DNA of 64,000 bases from Stomoxys calcitrans (taxonomy: Eukaryota > Arthropoda > Insecta > Diptera > Muscidae), in assembly GCF_963082655.1 (NCBI RefSeq), contig NC_081554.1, positions 42,218,854 through 42,282,853 of the forward strand, written 5' to 3'. The notes under the pieces are model-generated. The model saw nothing but the letters and a program-made list of their open reading frames with translations. It searched no databases and had not been told where the DNA came from. This document shows positions 10,950-24,529 of the stretch, in pieces (the stretch's first letter is position 1; each line of letters begins with the position of its first letter). The position numbers and the translations under genes were made by a program.

Positions 10950-13086
10950 ACCATTGCCCACTCCATGGAAAATGCCGCGAAATCTGTACTTAGGTACCGG
11001 AAGCCTCCTCCAAAAAACCCATGGAACGACCAAGAGTGTCGAGATGCTACTGAAGAAGCCAAGAATGCGGCATATAGAGACACCCTGCAATCAGTAGCAA
11101 CGCGCCAGATGAAGGAGAGTTATCGGGAGAAAAGGCTAGAAGAAATGAAAATGAAATGGAAAGACGTGAGTGTGAGCGAATTGAAAGGTACAGGAGTCAG
11201 AATGAAGACCGGAACTTCTACCAAAGAATTAGACACCAAACCGATGGCTTTGGTGCAGGCACATCCTCCTGCAGAGACAAAGAAGCAAATCTGGTAACTG
11301 ACACAGATAACATGCTGAGGATATGGAAAGAAGATTTTACCCAACTGCTAGTGTCCGACGTTGGCGGCGAAGAGAATACCGCAGAACCAATCCCTGATGA
11401 TGGTATAGAATGTTTACCTCCTAGTCAGAATAAGGTCCAAGTAGCAGTGACTCGACTAAAGAACAATAAGACAGCAGGTGCCGACGGGTTACCCGCTGAA
11501 CTATTTAAGACCGGAAGCGACACTCTGATAAGGCGTATGCATCAGCTTATCTGAGCAATCTGGCTAGAAGAACGCATACTCTATGATTGTAATCTCAGCA
11601 TACTATGTCCCATACACAAAAAAGAAGACAAGACGGAATGTGCCAACTGCAGAGGAATAAGTTTCCTCCCCATCGCATACAAGATACTCCCGAGCGTACT
11701 GTGTGAAGGATTTAAACCTAAAGTCAATGAGATAATTGGGCCCAATCAATGCGGCTTTAGTTCAGGTAAATCCACCCTAGACCAGATATTCACACTGCGC
11801 CAAATCCTGGAAAAGACCCGAGAAGGACAAATCAACACCTACCATCTCTTTGTTGACTACAAAGCCGCCTTCGATACTCCTTTACATTCGAAGGTATTTC
11901 AAGCCATGTCTGAGTTTGGTATCCCTGCAAAATTAATAAGACTCTGCAGGATGACACTTGCTGATACGCGTTCCTCAGTAAGAAAAGGAAAGAATCTCTC
12001 CGAACCATTTAATACCAAACGAGGTTTCAGACAAGGAGACAGCCTATCGTGTGATCTCTTTAAAATACTGGTGGAGAAGATTGACCGAGATGCAGATGTG
12101 AATAGATATGGCACACTAATCACAAGAGAACACATGCTACTCGCCTATGCCGACGACATCGATTTCATAGGTCGGTCACCGGATGTTGTAACTGCAGCCT
12201 TTGAAAGAATCGAAAGAGAGTCAGTGAAAATGGGTCTGGCAGTAAATGGAGATAAGACGAAATGGATGGAGCAGATAAAGAAAATGGAGAAAGTTGGAAA
12301 CCACAACTTTGAGACCGTCAGTAAGGCATCTAACTCGGCACCGCCGTAACCGAAACGAATGACACCAGTTTTGAGATAAAGCGAAGAATAATACTGGCAA
12401 ACATATGCTGCTTTGGACTAAGTAAGCAGTTTTGGAAGCAAGCCCATCTCTCTACAGACGAAGATTACACCATACAAGACACTGATACTTCCCGTGCTGT
12501 TGTATGGTTCTGAAGCATGGGTACTTGTGAAAGCAGATGAGGCAGAGCTTGGAGTATTTGAGAGAAAGATTCTTCGTAAAATTTATGGACCAGTTTGCGT
12601 TAATGGAGAGAGTAGGCGACGTATGAACCACGAGCTGTATGAGCTGTTATATGGTTCTGAAGCAAGGGTACTTGTGAAAGCAGATGAGGCAGTGCTTGGA
12701 GTATTTGAGAGAAAGATTCTTCGTAAAATTATGAACCAGTTTGTGTTAACGGAGAATATAGGCGACGTATGAAGCACGAGCTGTATGAGCTGTATGACGA
12801 CGATAGCATAGTTACACGCATCAAAATACAACGGCTACGTTGGCTTGGTCATGTTGTCAGAATGGATGAAGGAGCTCCAGCAAAGAAGTCTTTTGAAGGC
12901 AAACACGGTGGTACACGCAAACCGGGGCAATCAAAAGCCCGATGGAAAGATCAAGTGGTAGGAGACACCTTGAAACTAGGTGTCAGAGATTTTAAAATGA
13001 GCGCAGGAGATCGAGGCGCTTGGAACGCTATTCTACGTTCGACTAGAGGAACAAATATTCTGTCATTGCCAATTAAAGTAAAGTAA
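10950..13086 (+). pseudogene. LINE reverse transcriptase and C-terminal region (broken)
   Basis: From about 10965, RKPPPKNPWNDQEC begins the linker. RT follows with NKTAGADGLPAELFK (11470-11515), a stop after MHQLI, CPIHKKEDKTECANCRGIS, GPNQCGFSSGKSTLDQIF, motif A VDYKAAFD (about 11853-11876), FRQGDSLSCDLFK, and motif C LLAYADDIDFIGR (about 12137-12175). The C-terminal module GSEAWVLVKADEAELGVFER is present twice in tandem (period 147 bp at 12503/12650). It is followed by HELYELYDDD and QRLRWLGHVVRMDEGAPAKK. Multiple frameshifts and stops are present. Confidence 0.82.
12498..12790 (+). repeat. 147-bp tandem duplication inside the LINE coding region
   Basis: TATGGTTCTGAAGCA starts at 12503 and recurs at 12650. 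Two 49-codon units run from YGSEA to HELYEL, about 90% identical, and the duplication is a multiple of three. It is not expected in the family and is specific to this copy or its source element. Confidence 0.85.
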
Positions 13087-13089
13087 AGT

Positions 13090-13383
13090 AAGTTATAATC
13101 CGATTTCATTGAAATTTGACACAGTGACTTAGGTTAGGCTTTTCGACATCCGTGTCGTACATGGTTTAGATCGGCTTATTTATATATAGCTATAGCTATT
13201 TAGATATAGCTACTGTACTTATTAGTATTTGGTCCAAATCGGAACATATTTTAATATAACTGTTGTGGGACATAAGGTATGCAATTTTTACCGGATTTTG
13301 ATGAAAGGTGGTTTACATACATACCCGAGGTGGTGGGTATCCAAAGTTCGTCCCGGCTGAACTTAACGCCTTTTTACTTGTTT
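13090..13383 (+). repeat. Family A repeat, terminal fragment
   Basis: It starts in a module (TAATCCGATTTCATTGAAAT) and runs to the family terminus AGGTGGTGGGTATCCAAAGT...GCCTTTTTACTTG. It abuts the LINE tail. Confidence 0.75.
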
Positions 13384-13496
13384 TTGTGTGCAACCTGTGG
13401 CTCAACAGTGGAAATTAGAAGGCATCTCCCATTTCTGGTTCCTAAGCGCACCATTTTACCTCACCCAAGTAAATATTACACCATTATTGTTTTATA

Positions 13497-13723
13497 TTGG
13501 GTTGCCCAAAAAGTCATTGCGGATTTTTCATATAGTCGGCGTTGACAAATTTTTTCACAGCTTGTGACTCTGTAATTGCATTCTTTCTTCTGTCAGTTAT
13601 CAGCTGTTACTTTTAGCTTGCTTTAGAAAAAAAGTGTAAAAAAAAGTATATTTCATCTAAGTTTTATTAAAAGTGCATTTACTTTCTTTTAAAAAATCCG
13701 CAATTACTTTTTGGGCAACCCAA
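13497..13723. mobile_element. Mariner-type MITE, copy 3
   Basis: TTGGGTTGCCCAAAAAGTCA ... TTACTTTTTGGGCAACCCAA, flanked by TA at 13495-13496 and 13724-13725, 227 bp. The internal sequence is shared with the other copies (GTTGACAAATTTTTTCACAG, TGTCAGTTATCAGCTGTTAC). Confidence 0.9.
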
Positions 13724-14835
13724 TAATTTCAAAGAATTTCTTTCTGGAATATTCAGATTTCTTAATTGAAAGGAGATTTTAATTTCTTTCTTTGCAAACT
13801 TTTGAACTTTGTTGATGTCTTTTTATTTTATTTTTTTTGCTAATTAAAGACTGATTCATGCAATGTCAATGGCATGGTACTCGTGGCTCTACACTTCATT
13901 TGATAATTTAATAATTTGTTTATGCACTTAAACATTTAAATGAAATGAATTTAATTTGATTTTGTAGCGACGTAATAGGAAATATGCTAAAATTGCTACA
14001 AATGACCATTGTAGAACAAAAACAAAAATATACGAAAGCTAACAGACACCCACAGAGAAGGAACGCCACGGCAAAAAGCTCAAGGGTGACATAGACAATG
14101 AAATGCCGTGTATCGCAGTAGCACTCGCTTATAAAACACATTTTAAAATAGAGCAAAAAAAAAGACAACATGCCGAATGGAAACTTGACTCTGAGCTATA
14201 GCTCAACGATTCCAAATAGTTCGACATGTGTCAACAGCGTTGGTTGGTTCATATGCGGGTGGTGGCGTCACACGCCTGCTTTGATGCCCGTGACTTATGT
14301 TGCATTTCGGGTTTCAATTAAAAGTGAATTAACAACCGAACAGAAGCTGAATATGATCTTCCTCCCATGAGTGCTGGCTGCGTGTGTAAGCATTTAATTG
14401 ATCAATGCGAAGGAGTGATAGACATTTCAATACACTTTAATCCAATTAATTTAATTTACTAGCTTACAAATTTTTGGGTGGAGGGGTGAACTACAATCCC
14501 TCACTCACTCAATTCACTCAGCAGCTACGCTCGTACACATGGCCGTTTGTCCATGTTTAATAAACTTTGTGGGGTTTTGTTTTTGGCATGTGTGCCGTGA
14601 CGCGTTTTTACATCGCCAATGGAGTTCAGCAAGTTGTGAGCGAAGTGCTTAATAAAATTGTGTCATATTTAACGCACTTAAAGCAATAACACAACATTTA
14701 GTTCAGTGCAGAAATTATGTTGCAAGTAGTCAGCACCAGAGTGCTTTAAAGTGTCGATCTCGAGTATAGGAGATGTATACTACGATGACCATAGTGGAAG
14801 TTAAAAAGTGAATTATAAATAATAACAAAATTCAA
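13724..14835. other. Non-repetitive sequence left of the satellite
   Basis: About 1.1 kb with higher complexity than its surroundings. It matches none of the repeat families in the window. Two short open frames (about 13920-14171 minus and 14170-14370 plus) show no recognisable domain and are not called. It could be ancestral intergenic DNA or hold regulatory sites. Confidence 0.4.
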
Positions 14836-17800
14836 TGAAAACTTAAAAAAGGCTGTATCTCCTAAACTACGCGTCCTAGAGGGAAATGGGCCTTAATTCG
14901 TGACTCCATCAAAAAATTCAAAATTTCTATGAAAATCCATTAAAAATCGAAATTTCTCTAGCAAAACTTAAAATGGCTGTATCTCCTAAACTATGCGTCC
15001 TAGAGGGAAATGGGCCTTAATTCGTGACTCCATCAAAAATTCAAAATTTCTATGAAAATCCATTAAAAATCGAAATTTTACTTGCAAAATTGAAAATGGC
15101 TGTATCTCCTAAACTATGCGTCCTAGAGGGAAATGGGCCTTAATTCGTGACTCCTTCAAAAAATCCGAAATATCTTCGAAAATCCATTAAGAATCGAAAT
15201 TTTAGTTGCAAAACTTAAAATGGCTGTATCTCCTAAACTATGCGTCCTAGAGGGAAATGGGCCTTAATTCATGACTCCATCAAAAAATTCAAAATTTCTT
15301 TGAAAATCCATTAAAAATTGAAATTTTAGTTGCAAAACTTAAAATTTCTGTATCTCCTAAACTAGAGGGAAATAGGCCTTAATTTGTGACTCCATAAAAA
15401 ATTTTGAAATTTCTATGAAAATCCATTAAAAATCGAAATTTTACTTGCAAAACTTAAAAAGGCTGTATCTCCTAAACTATGCGTCCTAGAGGGAAATGGG
15501 CCTTAATTCGTGACTCCATCAAAAAATTCAAAATTTCTTAAAATGCCTGTATCTCCTTAACTATGCGTCCTAGAGGGAAATGGGCTTTAATTCGTGACTC
15601 CATCAAAAAATTCAAAATTTGCTTTGCAAATCCATTAAAAATCACAAAAATCACTAACTTAAAATGGCTGTATCTCCTAAACTATGCGTCCTAGAGAGAA
15701 TTGGGCCTTAATTCGTGACTCCATCAAAAATTTTGAAATTTCTATGAAAATCCATTAAAAATCGAAATTTCAGTTGCAAAATTTAAAATGGCTGTATCTC
15801 CTAAACTATGCGTCCTAGAGGGAAATGGGCCTTAATTCGTGACTCCATCAAAAAATTCAAAATTTCTCTGAAAATCCATTAAAAATCGAAATTTTAGTTG
15901 CAAAACTTAAAATGGCTGTATCTCCTAAACTATGCGTCCTAGAGGGAAATGGACCTTAATTCGTGACTCCATCAAAAATTCAAAATTTCTATGAAAATCC
16001 ATTAAAAATCACTTGCAAAAGTTAAAATGGCTGTATCTCCTAAACTATGCGTCCTAGAGGGAAATTCGTGACTCCATCAATCCATTAAAAATCGAAATTT
16101 CAGTTGCAAAACTTAAAATTGCTGTATCTCCTAAACTATGCGTCCTAGAGGGAAATGGGCCTTAATTCGTGACTCCATCAAAAAATTCAAAATTTCTATG
16201 AAAATCCATTAAAAATCGAAATTTCAGTTGCAAAATTTAAAATGGCTGTATCTCCTGAACTATGCGTCCTAGAGGGAAATGGGCCTTAATTCGTGACTCC
16301 ATCAAAAAATTCAAAATTTCTATGAAAATCCATTAAAAATCGAAATTTCAGTTGAAAAACTTAAAATGGCTGTATCTCCTAAACTATGCGTCCTAGAGGG
16401 AAATGGGCCTTAATTCGTGATTCCATCAAAAAATTCAAAATTTCTATGTAAATCCATTAAGAATCGAAATTTTAGTTGCAAAATTTAAAATGGCTGTATC
16501 TCCTAAACTATGCGTCCTAGAGGGAAATGGGCCTTAATTCGTGACTCCATCAAAAAATTCAAAATTTCTCTGAAAATCCATTAAAAATCGAAATTTTAGT
16601 TGCAAAACTTAAAATGGCTGTATCTCCTAAACTATGCGTCCTAGAGGGAAATGGGCCTTAATTCGTGACTCCATCAAAAAATTCAAAATTTCTATGAAAA
16701 TCCATTAAAAATAGAAATTTCAGTTGCAAAACTTAAAATGGCTGTATCTCCTAAACTATGTGTCCTAGAGGGAAATGGGCCTTAATTCGTGACTCCATCG
16801 AAAAATTAAAAATATCTTTGAAAATCCATTAAAAATTTGTTTGAAAATCCATTAAAAATCGAAATTTCGCTTGCAAGACTTAAAATGACTGTATCTCCTA
16901 AACTATGCGTCCTAGAGGGAAATGGGCCTTAATTCGTGACTCCATCGAAAAATTAAATATATCTTTGAAAATCCATTATAAATCGAAATTTCAATTGCAA
17001 GACTTAAAATGGCTGTATCTCCTAAACAATGCGTCCTAGAGGGAAATGGGCCTTAATTCGTGACTCCATCGAAAAATTAAAGATAATTTGAAAATCCATT
17101 AAAAATCGAAATTTCAGTTGCAAAACTTAAAATGGCTGTATCTCCTAAACTATGCGTCCTAGAGGGAAATGGGCCTTAATTCGTGACTCCATCGAAAAAT
17201 TAAAAATATCTTTGAAAATCCATTATAAATCGAAATTTCAGTTGCAAAACTTAAAATGGCTGTATCTCCTAAACTATGCGTCCTAGAGGGAAATGGGCCT
17301 TAATTCGTGACTCCATCAATCCATTAAAAATTGAAATTTCAGTTGCAAAACTTAAAATGGCTGTATCTCCTAAACTATGCGTCCTAGAGGGAAATGGGCC
17401 TTAATTCGTGACTCCATCAAAAAATTCAAAATTTCTTTGAAAATCCATTAAAAATCTAAATTTCAGTTGCAAAACTTAAAATGGCTGTATCTCCTAAACT
17501 ATGCGTCCTAGAGGGAAATGGGCCTTAATTCGTGACTCCATCGAAAAATTAAAAATATCTTTGAAAATCCATTAAAAATTTGTTTGAAAATCCATTAAAA
17601 ATCGAAATTTCGCTTGCAAGACTTAAAATGACTGTATCTCCTAAACTATGCGTCCTAGAGGGAAATGGGCCTTAATTCGTGACTCCATCAAAAAATTCAA
17701 AATTTCTATGAAAATCCATTATAAATCGAAATCTCAGTTGCAAAATTTAAAATGGCTGTATCTCCTAAACTATGCGTCCTAGAGGGAAATGGGCCTTAAT

Positions 17801-18599
17801 TCGTGACTCCATCAAAAATGCAAAATTTCTTTGAAAATCCATTAAAATCGAAATTTCAGTTGCAAAATTTAAAATGGCTGTATCTCCTAAACTATGCGTC
17901 CTAGAGGGAAATGGGCCTTAATTCGTGACTCCATCGAAAAAATTAAAGATAATTTGAAAATCCATTAAAAATCGAAATTTCAGTTGCAAAACTTAAAATG
18001 GCTGTATCTCCTAAACTATGCGTCCTAGAGGGAAATGGGCCTTAATTCGTGACTCCATCGAAAAATTAAATATATCTTTAAAAATCCGTTATAAATCGAA
18101 ATTTCAGTTGCAAAACTTAAAATTGCTGTATCTCCTAAACTATGCGTCCTAGAGGGAAATGGGCCTTAATTCGTGACTCCATCAAAAAATTCAAAATTTC
18201 TATGAAAATCCATTAAAAATAGAAATTTCAGTTGCAAAACTTAAAATGGCTGTATCTCCTAAACTATGCGTCCTAGAGGGAAATGGGCCTTAATTCGTGA
18301 CTCCATCAAAAATTCAAAATTTCTATGAAAATCCATTAAAAATCGAAATTTCAGTTGCAAAATTTAAAATGGCTGTATCTCCTAAACTATGCGTCCTAGA
18401 GGGAAATGGGCCTTAATTCGTGACTCCATCAAAAAATTCAAAATTTCTATGAAAATCCATTAAAAATAGAAATTTCAGTTGCAAAACTTAAAATGGCTGT
18501 ATCTCCTAAACTATGCGTCCTAGAGGGAAATGGGCCTTAATTCGTGACTCCATCAAAAATTCAAAATTTCTATGAAAATCCATTAAAAATCGAAATTTC

Positions 18600-20640
18600 A
18601 GTTGCAAAACTTAAAATGGCTGTATCTCCTAAACTATGCGTCCTAGAGGGAAATGGGCCTTAATTCGTGACTCCATCGAAAAATTAAAAATATCTTTGAA
18701 AATCCATTATAAATCGAAATTTCAGTTGCAAAACTTAAAATGGCTGTATCCCTAAACTATGCGTCCTAGAGGGAAATGGGCCTTAATTCGTGACTCCATC
18801 AAAAATTCAAAATTTTTATGAAAATCCATTAAAAATCGAAATTTCAGTTGCAAAATTTAAAATGGCTGTATCTCCTAAACTATGCGTCCTAGAGAGAAAT
18901 GGGCCTTAATTCGTGACTCCATCGAAAAACTAAAAATATCTTTAAAAATCCATTATAAATCGAAATTTAGTTGCAAAACTTAAAATGGCTGTATCTCCTA
19001 AACTGTGCGTCCTAGAGGGAAATGGCCTTAATTCGTGACTCCATCAAAAAATTCAAAATTTCTATGAAAATCTATTAAAAATCGAAATTTCAGTTGCAAA
19101 ACTTAAAATGGCTGTATCTCCTAAACTATGCGTCCTAGAGGGAAATGGGCCTTAAGTCGTGACTCCATCGAAAAATTAAAAATATCTTTGAAAATCCATT
19201 ATAAATCGAAATTTCAGTTGCAAAACTTAAAATGGCTGTATCTCCTAAACTATGCGTCCTAGAGGGAAATGGGCCTTAATTCGTGACTCCATCAAAAAAT
19301 TCAAAATTTCTATGAAAATCTATTAAAAATCGAAATTTCACTTGCAAAACTTAAAATGGCTGTATCTCCTAAACTATGCGTCCTAGAGGGAAATGGGCCT
19401 TAATTCGTGACTCCATCGAAAAATTAAAAATATATTTGAAAATCCATTATAAATCGAAATTTCAGTTGCAAAACTTAAAATGGCTGTATCTCCTAAACTA
19501 TGCGTCCTAGAGGGAAATGGGCCTTAATTCGTGACTCCATCGAAAAATTAAAAATTTCTATGAAAATCTATTAAAAATCGAAATTTCACTTGCAAAACTT
19601 AAAATGGCTGTATCTCCTAAACTATGCGTCCTAGAGGGAAATGGGCCTTAATTCGTGACTCCATCGAAAAATTAAAAATATCTTTGAAAATCCATTATAA
19701 ATCGAAATTTCAGTTGCAAAACTTAAAATGGCTGTATCTCCTAAACTATGCGTCCTAGAGGGAAATGGGCCTTAATTCGTGACTCCATCAAAAATTCAAA
19801 ATTTCTATGAAAATCTATTAAAAATCGAAATTTCACTTGCAAAACTTAAAATGGCTGTATCTCCTAAACTATGCGTCCTAGAGGGAAATGGGCCTTAATT
19901 CGTGACTCCATCGAAAAATTAAAAATTTCTATGAAAATCTATTAAAAATCGAAATTTCACTTGCAAAACTTAAAATGGCTGTATCTCCTAAACTATGCGT
20001 CCTAGAGGGAAATGGGCCTTAATTCGTGACTCCATCGAAAAATTAAAAATATCTTTGAAAATCCATTATAAATCGAAATTTCAGTTGCAAAACTTAAAAT
20101 GGCTGTATCTCCTAAACTATGCGTCCTAGAGGAAATGGGCCTTAATTCGTGACTCCATCAAAAAATTCAAAATTTCTATGAAAATCTATTAAAAATCGAA
20201 ATTTCACTTGCAAAACTTAAAATGGCTGTATCTCCTAAACTATGCGTCCTAGAGGGAAATGGGCCTTAATTCGTGACTCCATCGAAAAATTAAAAATATA
20301 TTTGAAAATCCATTATAAATCGAAATTTCACTTGCAAAACTTAAAATGGCTGTATCTCCTAAACTATGCGTCCTAGAGGGAAATGGGCCTTAATTCGTGA
20401 CTCCATCGAAAAATTAAAAATATCTTTGAAAATCCATTATAAATCGAAATTTCATTTGCAAAACTTAAAATGGCTGTATCTCCTAAACTATGCGTCCTAG
20501 AGGGAAATGGGCCTTAATTCGTGACTCCATCAAAAAATTCAAAATTTCTATGAAAATCCATTATAAATCGAAATTTCATTTGCAAAACTTAAAATGGCTG
20601 TATCTCCTAAACTATGCGTCCTAGAGGGAAATGAGCCTTA
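18600..20640. repeat. Dimeric higher-order block within the satellite
   Basis: Two monomer types tend to alternate. One has CGAAAAATTAAAAATATCTT with CCATTATAAATCG and usually CAGTTGC. The other has CAAAAAATTCAAAATTTCTA with CTATTAAAAATCG and CACTTGC. The basic repeat here is about 248 bp, with some hybrid monomers. Confidence 0.7.
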
Positions 20641-20644
20641 ATTC

Positions 20645-20844
20645 NNNNNNNNNNNNNNNNNNNNNNNNNNNNNNNNNNNNNNNNNNNNNNNNNNNNNNNN
20701 NNNNNNNNNNNNNNNNNNNNNNNNNNNNNNNNNNNNNNNNNNNNNNNNNNNNNNNNNNNNNNNNNNNNNNNNNNNNNNNNNNNNNNNNNNNNNNNNNNNN
20801 NNNNNNNNNNNNNNNNNNNNNNNNNNNNNNNNNNNNNNNNNNNN
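20645..20844. other. Assembly gap (200 N)
   Basis: Exactly 200 unknown bases inside the satellite, a conventional placeholder. The true array length is unknown, and monomer types differ on the two sides. Confidence 0.98.
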
Positions 20845-23800
20845 CTCCTAAACTATGCGTCCTAGAGGGAAATGGGCCTTAATTCGTGACTCCATCAAAA
20901 AATTCAAATATTTTTTGAAAATCCATTAAAAATCGAAATTTCACTTGCAAAACTTAAAATGGCTGTATCTCCTAAACTATGCGTCCTAGAGGGAAATGGG
21001 CCTTAATTCGTGACTCCATCAAAAAATTCAAAATTTCTATGAAAATCCATTAAAAATCGAAATTTCACTTGCAAAACTTAAAATGGCTGTATCTCCTAAA
21101 CTATGCGTCCTAGAGGGAAATGGGCCTCAATTCGTGACTCCATCAAAAACTTCAAAATTTCTATGAAAATCCATTAAAAATCGAAATTTCACTTGCTAAA
21201 CTTAAAATGGCTGTATCTCCTAAACTATGCGTCCTAGAGGGAAATGGGCCTTAATTCGTGACTCCATCAAAAAATTCAAATATTTTTTGAAAATCCATTA
21301 AAAATCGAAATTTCACTTGCAAAACTTAAAATGGCTGTATCTCCTAAACTATGCGTCCTAGAGGGAAATGGGCCTTAATTCGTGACTCCATCAAAAAATT
21401 CAAAATTTCTATGAAAATCCATTTAGAATCGAAATTTTAGTTGCAAAACTTAAAATGGCTGTATCTCCTAAACTATGCGTCCTAGAGGGAAATGGGCCTC
21501 AATTCGTGACTCCATCAAAAACTTCAAAATTTCTATGAAAATGCATTAAAAATCGAAATTTCACTTGCAAAACTTAAAATGGCTGTATCTCCTTAACTAT
21601 GCGTCCTAGAGGGAAATGGGCCTTAATTCGTGACTCCATCAAAAAATTCGAAATTTCTTTGAAAATCCATTAAAAATTAAAATTTCACTTGCAAAACTTA
21701 AAATGGCTGTATCTCCTAAACTATGCGTCCTAGAGGGAAATGGGCCTTAATTCGTGACTCCATCAAAAAATTCAAAATATCTTTGAAAATCCATTAAAAA
21801 TCTAAATTTCCATTGGCAAAACTTAAAATGGCTGTATCTCCTAAACTATGCGTCCTAGAGGGAAATGGCCCTTAATTCGTGAAAATCCACTAAAAATCGA
21901 AATTTCAATTGCAAAACTTAAAATGACTGTATCTCCTAAACTATGCGTCCTAGAGGGAAATGGGCCTCAATTCGTGACTCCATCAAAAACTTCAAAATTT
22001 CTATGAAAATCCATTAAAAATCGAAATTTCACTTGCAAAACTTAAAATGGCTGTATCTCTTAACTATGCGTCCTAGAGGGAAATGGGCCTTAATTCGTGA
22101 CTCCATCAAAAAATTCAAAATTTCTATGAAAATCCATTAAAAATCGAAATTTCACTTGCAAAACTTAAAATGGCTATATCTCCTAAACTATGCGTCCTAG
22201 AGGGAAATGGGCCTTAATTCGTGACTCCATCAAAAAATTCAAAATTTCTATGAAAATCCATTAAAAATCGAAATTTCACTTGCAAAACTTAAAATGGCTG
22301 TATCTCTTAACTATGCGTCCTAGAGGGAAATGGGCCTTAATTCGTGACTCCATCAAAAAATTCGAAAGTTCTTTGAAAATCCATTAAAAATCGAAATTTC
22401 AGTAGCAAAACCTAAAATGGCTGTATCTCCTTAACTATGCGTCCTAGAGGGGAATGGGCCTTAATTCGTGACTCCATCAAAAAATTCAAAATATCTTTGA
22501 AAATACATTAAAAATCGAAATTTCAGTTGCAAAACTTAAAATGGCTGTATCTCCTAAACTATGCGTCCTAGAGGCAAATGGGCCTTAATTCGTGACTCCA
22601 TCAAAAACTTCAAAATTTCTATGAAAATCCATTAAAAATCGAAATTTCACTTGCAAAACTTAAAATGGCTGTATCTCCTAAACTATGCGTCCTAGAGGGA
22701 AATGGGCCTCAATTCGTGACTCCATCAAAAACTTCAAAATTTCTATGAAAATCCATTAAAAATCGAAATTTCACTTGCAAAACTTAAAATGGCTGTATCT
22801 CCTTAACTATGCGTCCTAGAGGGAAATGGGCCTTAATTCGTGACTCCATCAAAAAATTCAAAATTTCTTTGAAAATCCATTAAAAATCGAAATTTCAGTA
22901 GCAAAACTTAAAATGGCTGTATCTCCTGAACTATGCGTCCTAGAGGGAAATGGGCCTTAATTCGTGACTCCATCAAAAACTTCAAAATTTCTATGAAAAT
23001 CCATTAAAAATCGAAATTTCACTTGCAAAACTTAAAATGGCTGTATCTCCTAAACTATGCGTCCTAGAGGGAAATGGGCCTTAATTCGTGACTCCATCAA
23101 AAACTTCAAAATTTCTATGAAAATCCATTAAAAATCGAAATTTCACTTGCAAAACTTAAATTGGCTGTATCTCCTAAACTATGCGTCCTAGAGGGAAATG
23201 GGCCTTAATTCGTGACTCCATCAAAAAATTCAAAATTTCTATGAAAATCCATTAAAAATCGAAATTTCACTTGCAAAACTTAAAATGGCTGTATCTCCTA
23301 AACTATGCGTCCTAGAGGGAAATGGGCCTCAATTCGTGACTCCATCAAAAAATTCAAAATATCTTTGAAAATCCATTAAAAATCTAAATTTCCATTGGCA
23401 AAACTTAAAATGGCTGTATCTCCTAAACTATGCGTCCTAGAGGGAAATGGGCCTTAATTCGTGAAAATCCACTAAAAATCGAAATTTCAATTGCAAAACT
23501 TAAAATGACTGTATCTCCTTAACTATGCGTCCTAGAGGGAAATGGGCCTTAATTCGTGACTCCATCAAAAAATGGCTGTATCTCCTAAACTATGCGTCCT
23601 AGAGGGAAATGGGCCTTAATTCGTGACTCCATCAAAAAATTCAAAATTTCTATGAAAATGCATTAAAAATCGAAATTTCACTTGCAAAACTTAAAATGGC
23701 TGTATCTCCTGAACTATGCGTCCTAGAGGGAAATGGGCCTTAATTCGTGACTCCATCAAAAAATTCAAATATTCTTTGAAAATCCATTAAAAATCGAAAT

Positions 23801-24529
23801 TTCACTTGCAAAACTTAAAATGGCTGTATCTCCTAAACTATGCGTCCTAGAGGGAAATGGGCCTTAATTCGTGACTCCATCAAAAAATGGCTGTATCTCC
23901 TAAACTATGCGTCCTAGAGGGAAATGGGCCTTAATTCGTGACTCCATCAAAAAATTCAAAATTTCTATGAAAATCCATTAAAAATCGAAATTTCACTTGC
24001 AAAACTTAAAATGGCTGTATCTCCTAAACTATGCGTCCTAGAGGGAAATGGGCCTCAATTCGTGACTCCATCAAAAACTTCAAAATTTCTATGAAAATCC
24101 ATTAAAAATCGAAATTTCACTTGCAAAACTTAAAATGGCTGTATCTCCTAAACTATGTGTCCTAGAGGGAAATGGGCCTTAATTCGTGACTCCATCAAAA
24201 AATTCGAAATTTCTTTGAAAATCCATTAAAAATCGAAATTTCAGTAGCAAAACTTAAAATGGCTGTATATCCTAAACTATGCGTCCTAGAGGGAAATGGG
24301 CCTTAATTCGTGACTCCATCAAAAAATTCAAAATTTCTATGAAAATCCATTAAAAATCGAAATTTCACTTGCAAAACTTAAAATGGCTGTATCTCCTAAA
24401 CTATGCGTCCTAGAGGGAAATGGGCCTTAATTCGTGACTCCATCAAAAAATTCGAAAGTTCTTTGAAAATCCATTAAAAATCGAAATTTCAGTAGCAAAA
24501 CCTAAAACAGCTGTATCTCCTGAACTATG

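Larger units (their letters stand above)
8497..13089 (+). mobile_element. RTE-like non-LTR retrotransposon, 5'-truncated, nested insertions
   Basis: The coding order is endonuclease (motifs CTWNVRTLY, LQEVRW, GDFNAKIG, QIDHV), then reverse transcriptase (motif A VDYKAAFD, motif B region FRQGDSLS, motif C AYADDI), then the conserved C-terminal RLRWLGHVVRMD region. It ends in a TAAAG-type repeat tail (AATTAAAGTAAAGTAAAGTA), as expected of this class. It is split by a mariner (8580-9885) and a MITE (10521-10748). Several stops and frameshifts make it dead. The 5' end is missing: it begins inside the endonuclease. The clade call (RTE/'craniofacial development protein 2-like' type) is from remembered motif similarity. 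Confidence 0.85.

Noticed and set aside
13920..14370. Two short open frames in the unique segment left of the satellite
   Set aside because: No domain, signal or codon structure distinguishing them from chance; kept only as unassigned sequence.
20631..20882. Open frame spanning the satellite gap
   Set aside because: Composed of N translation; an artefact of the 200-base gap.
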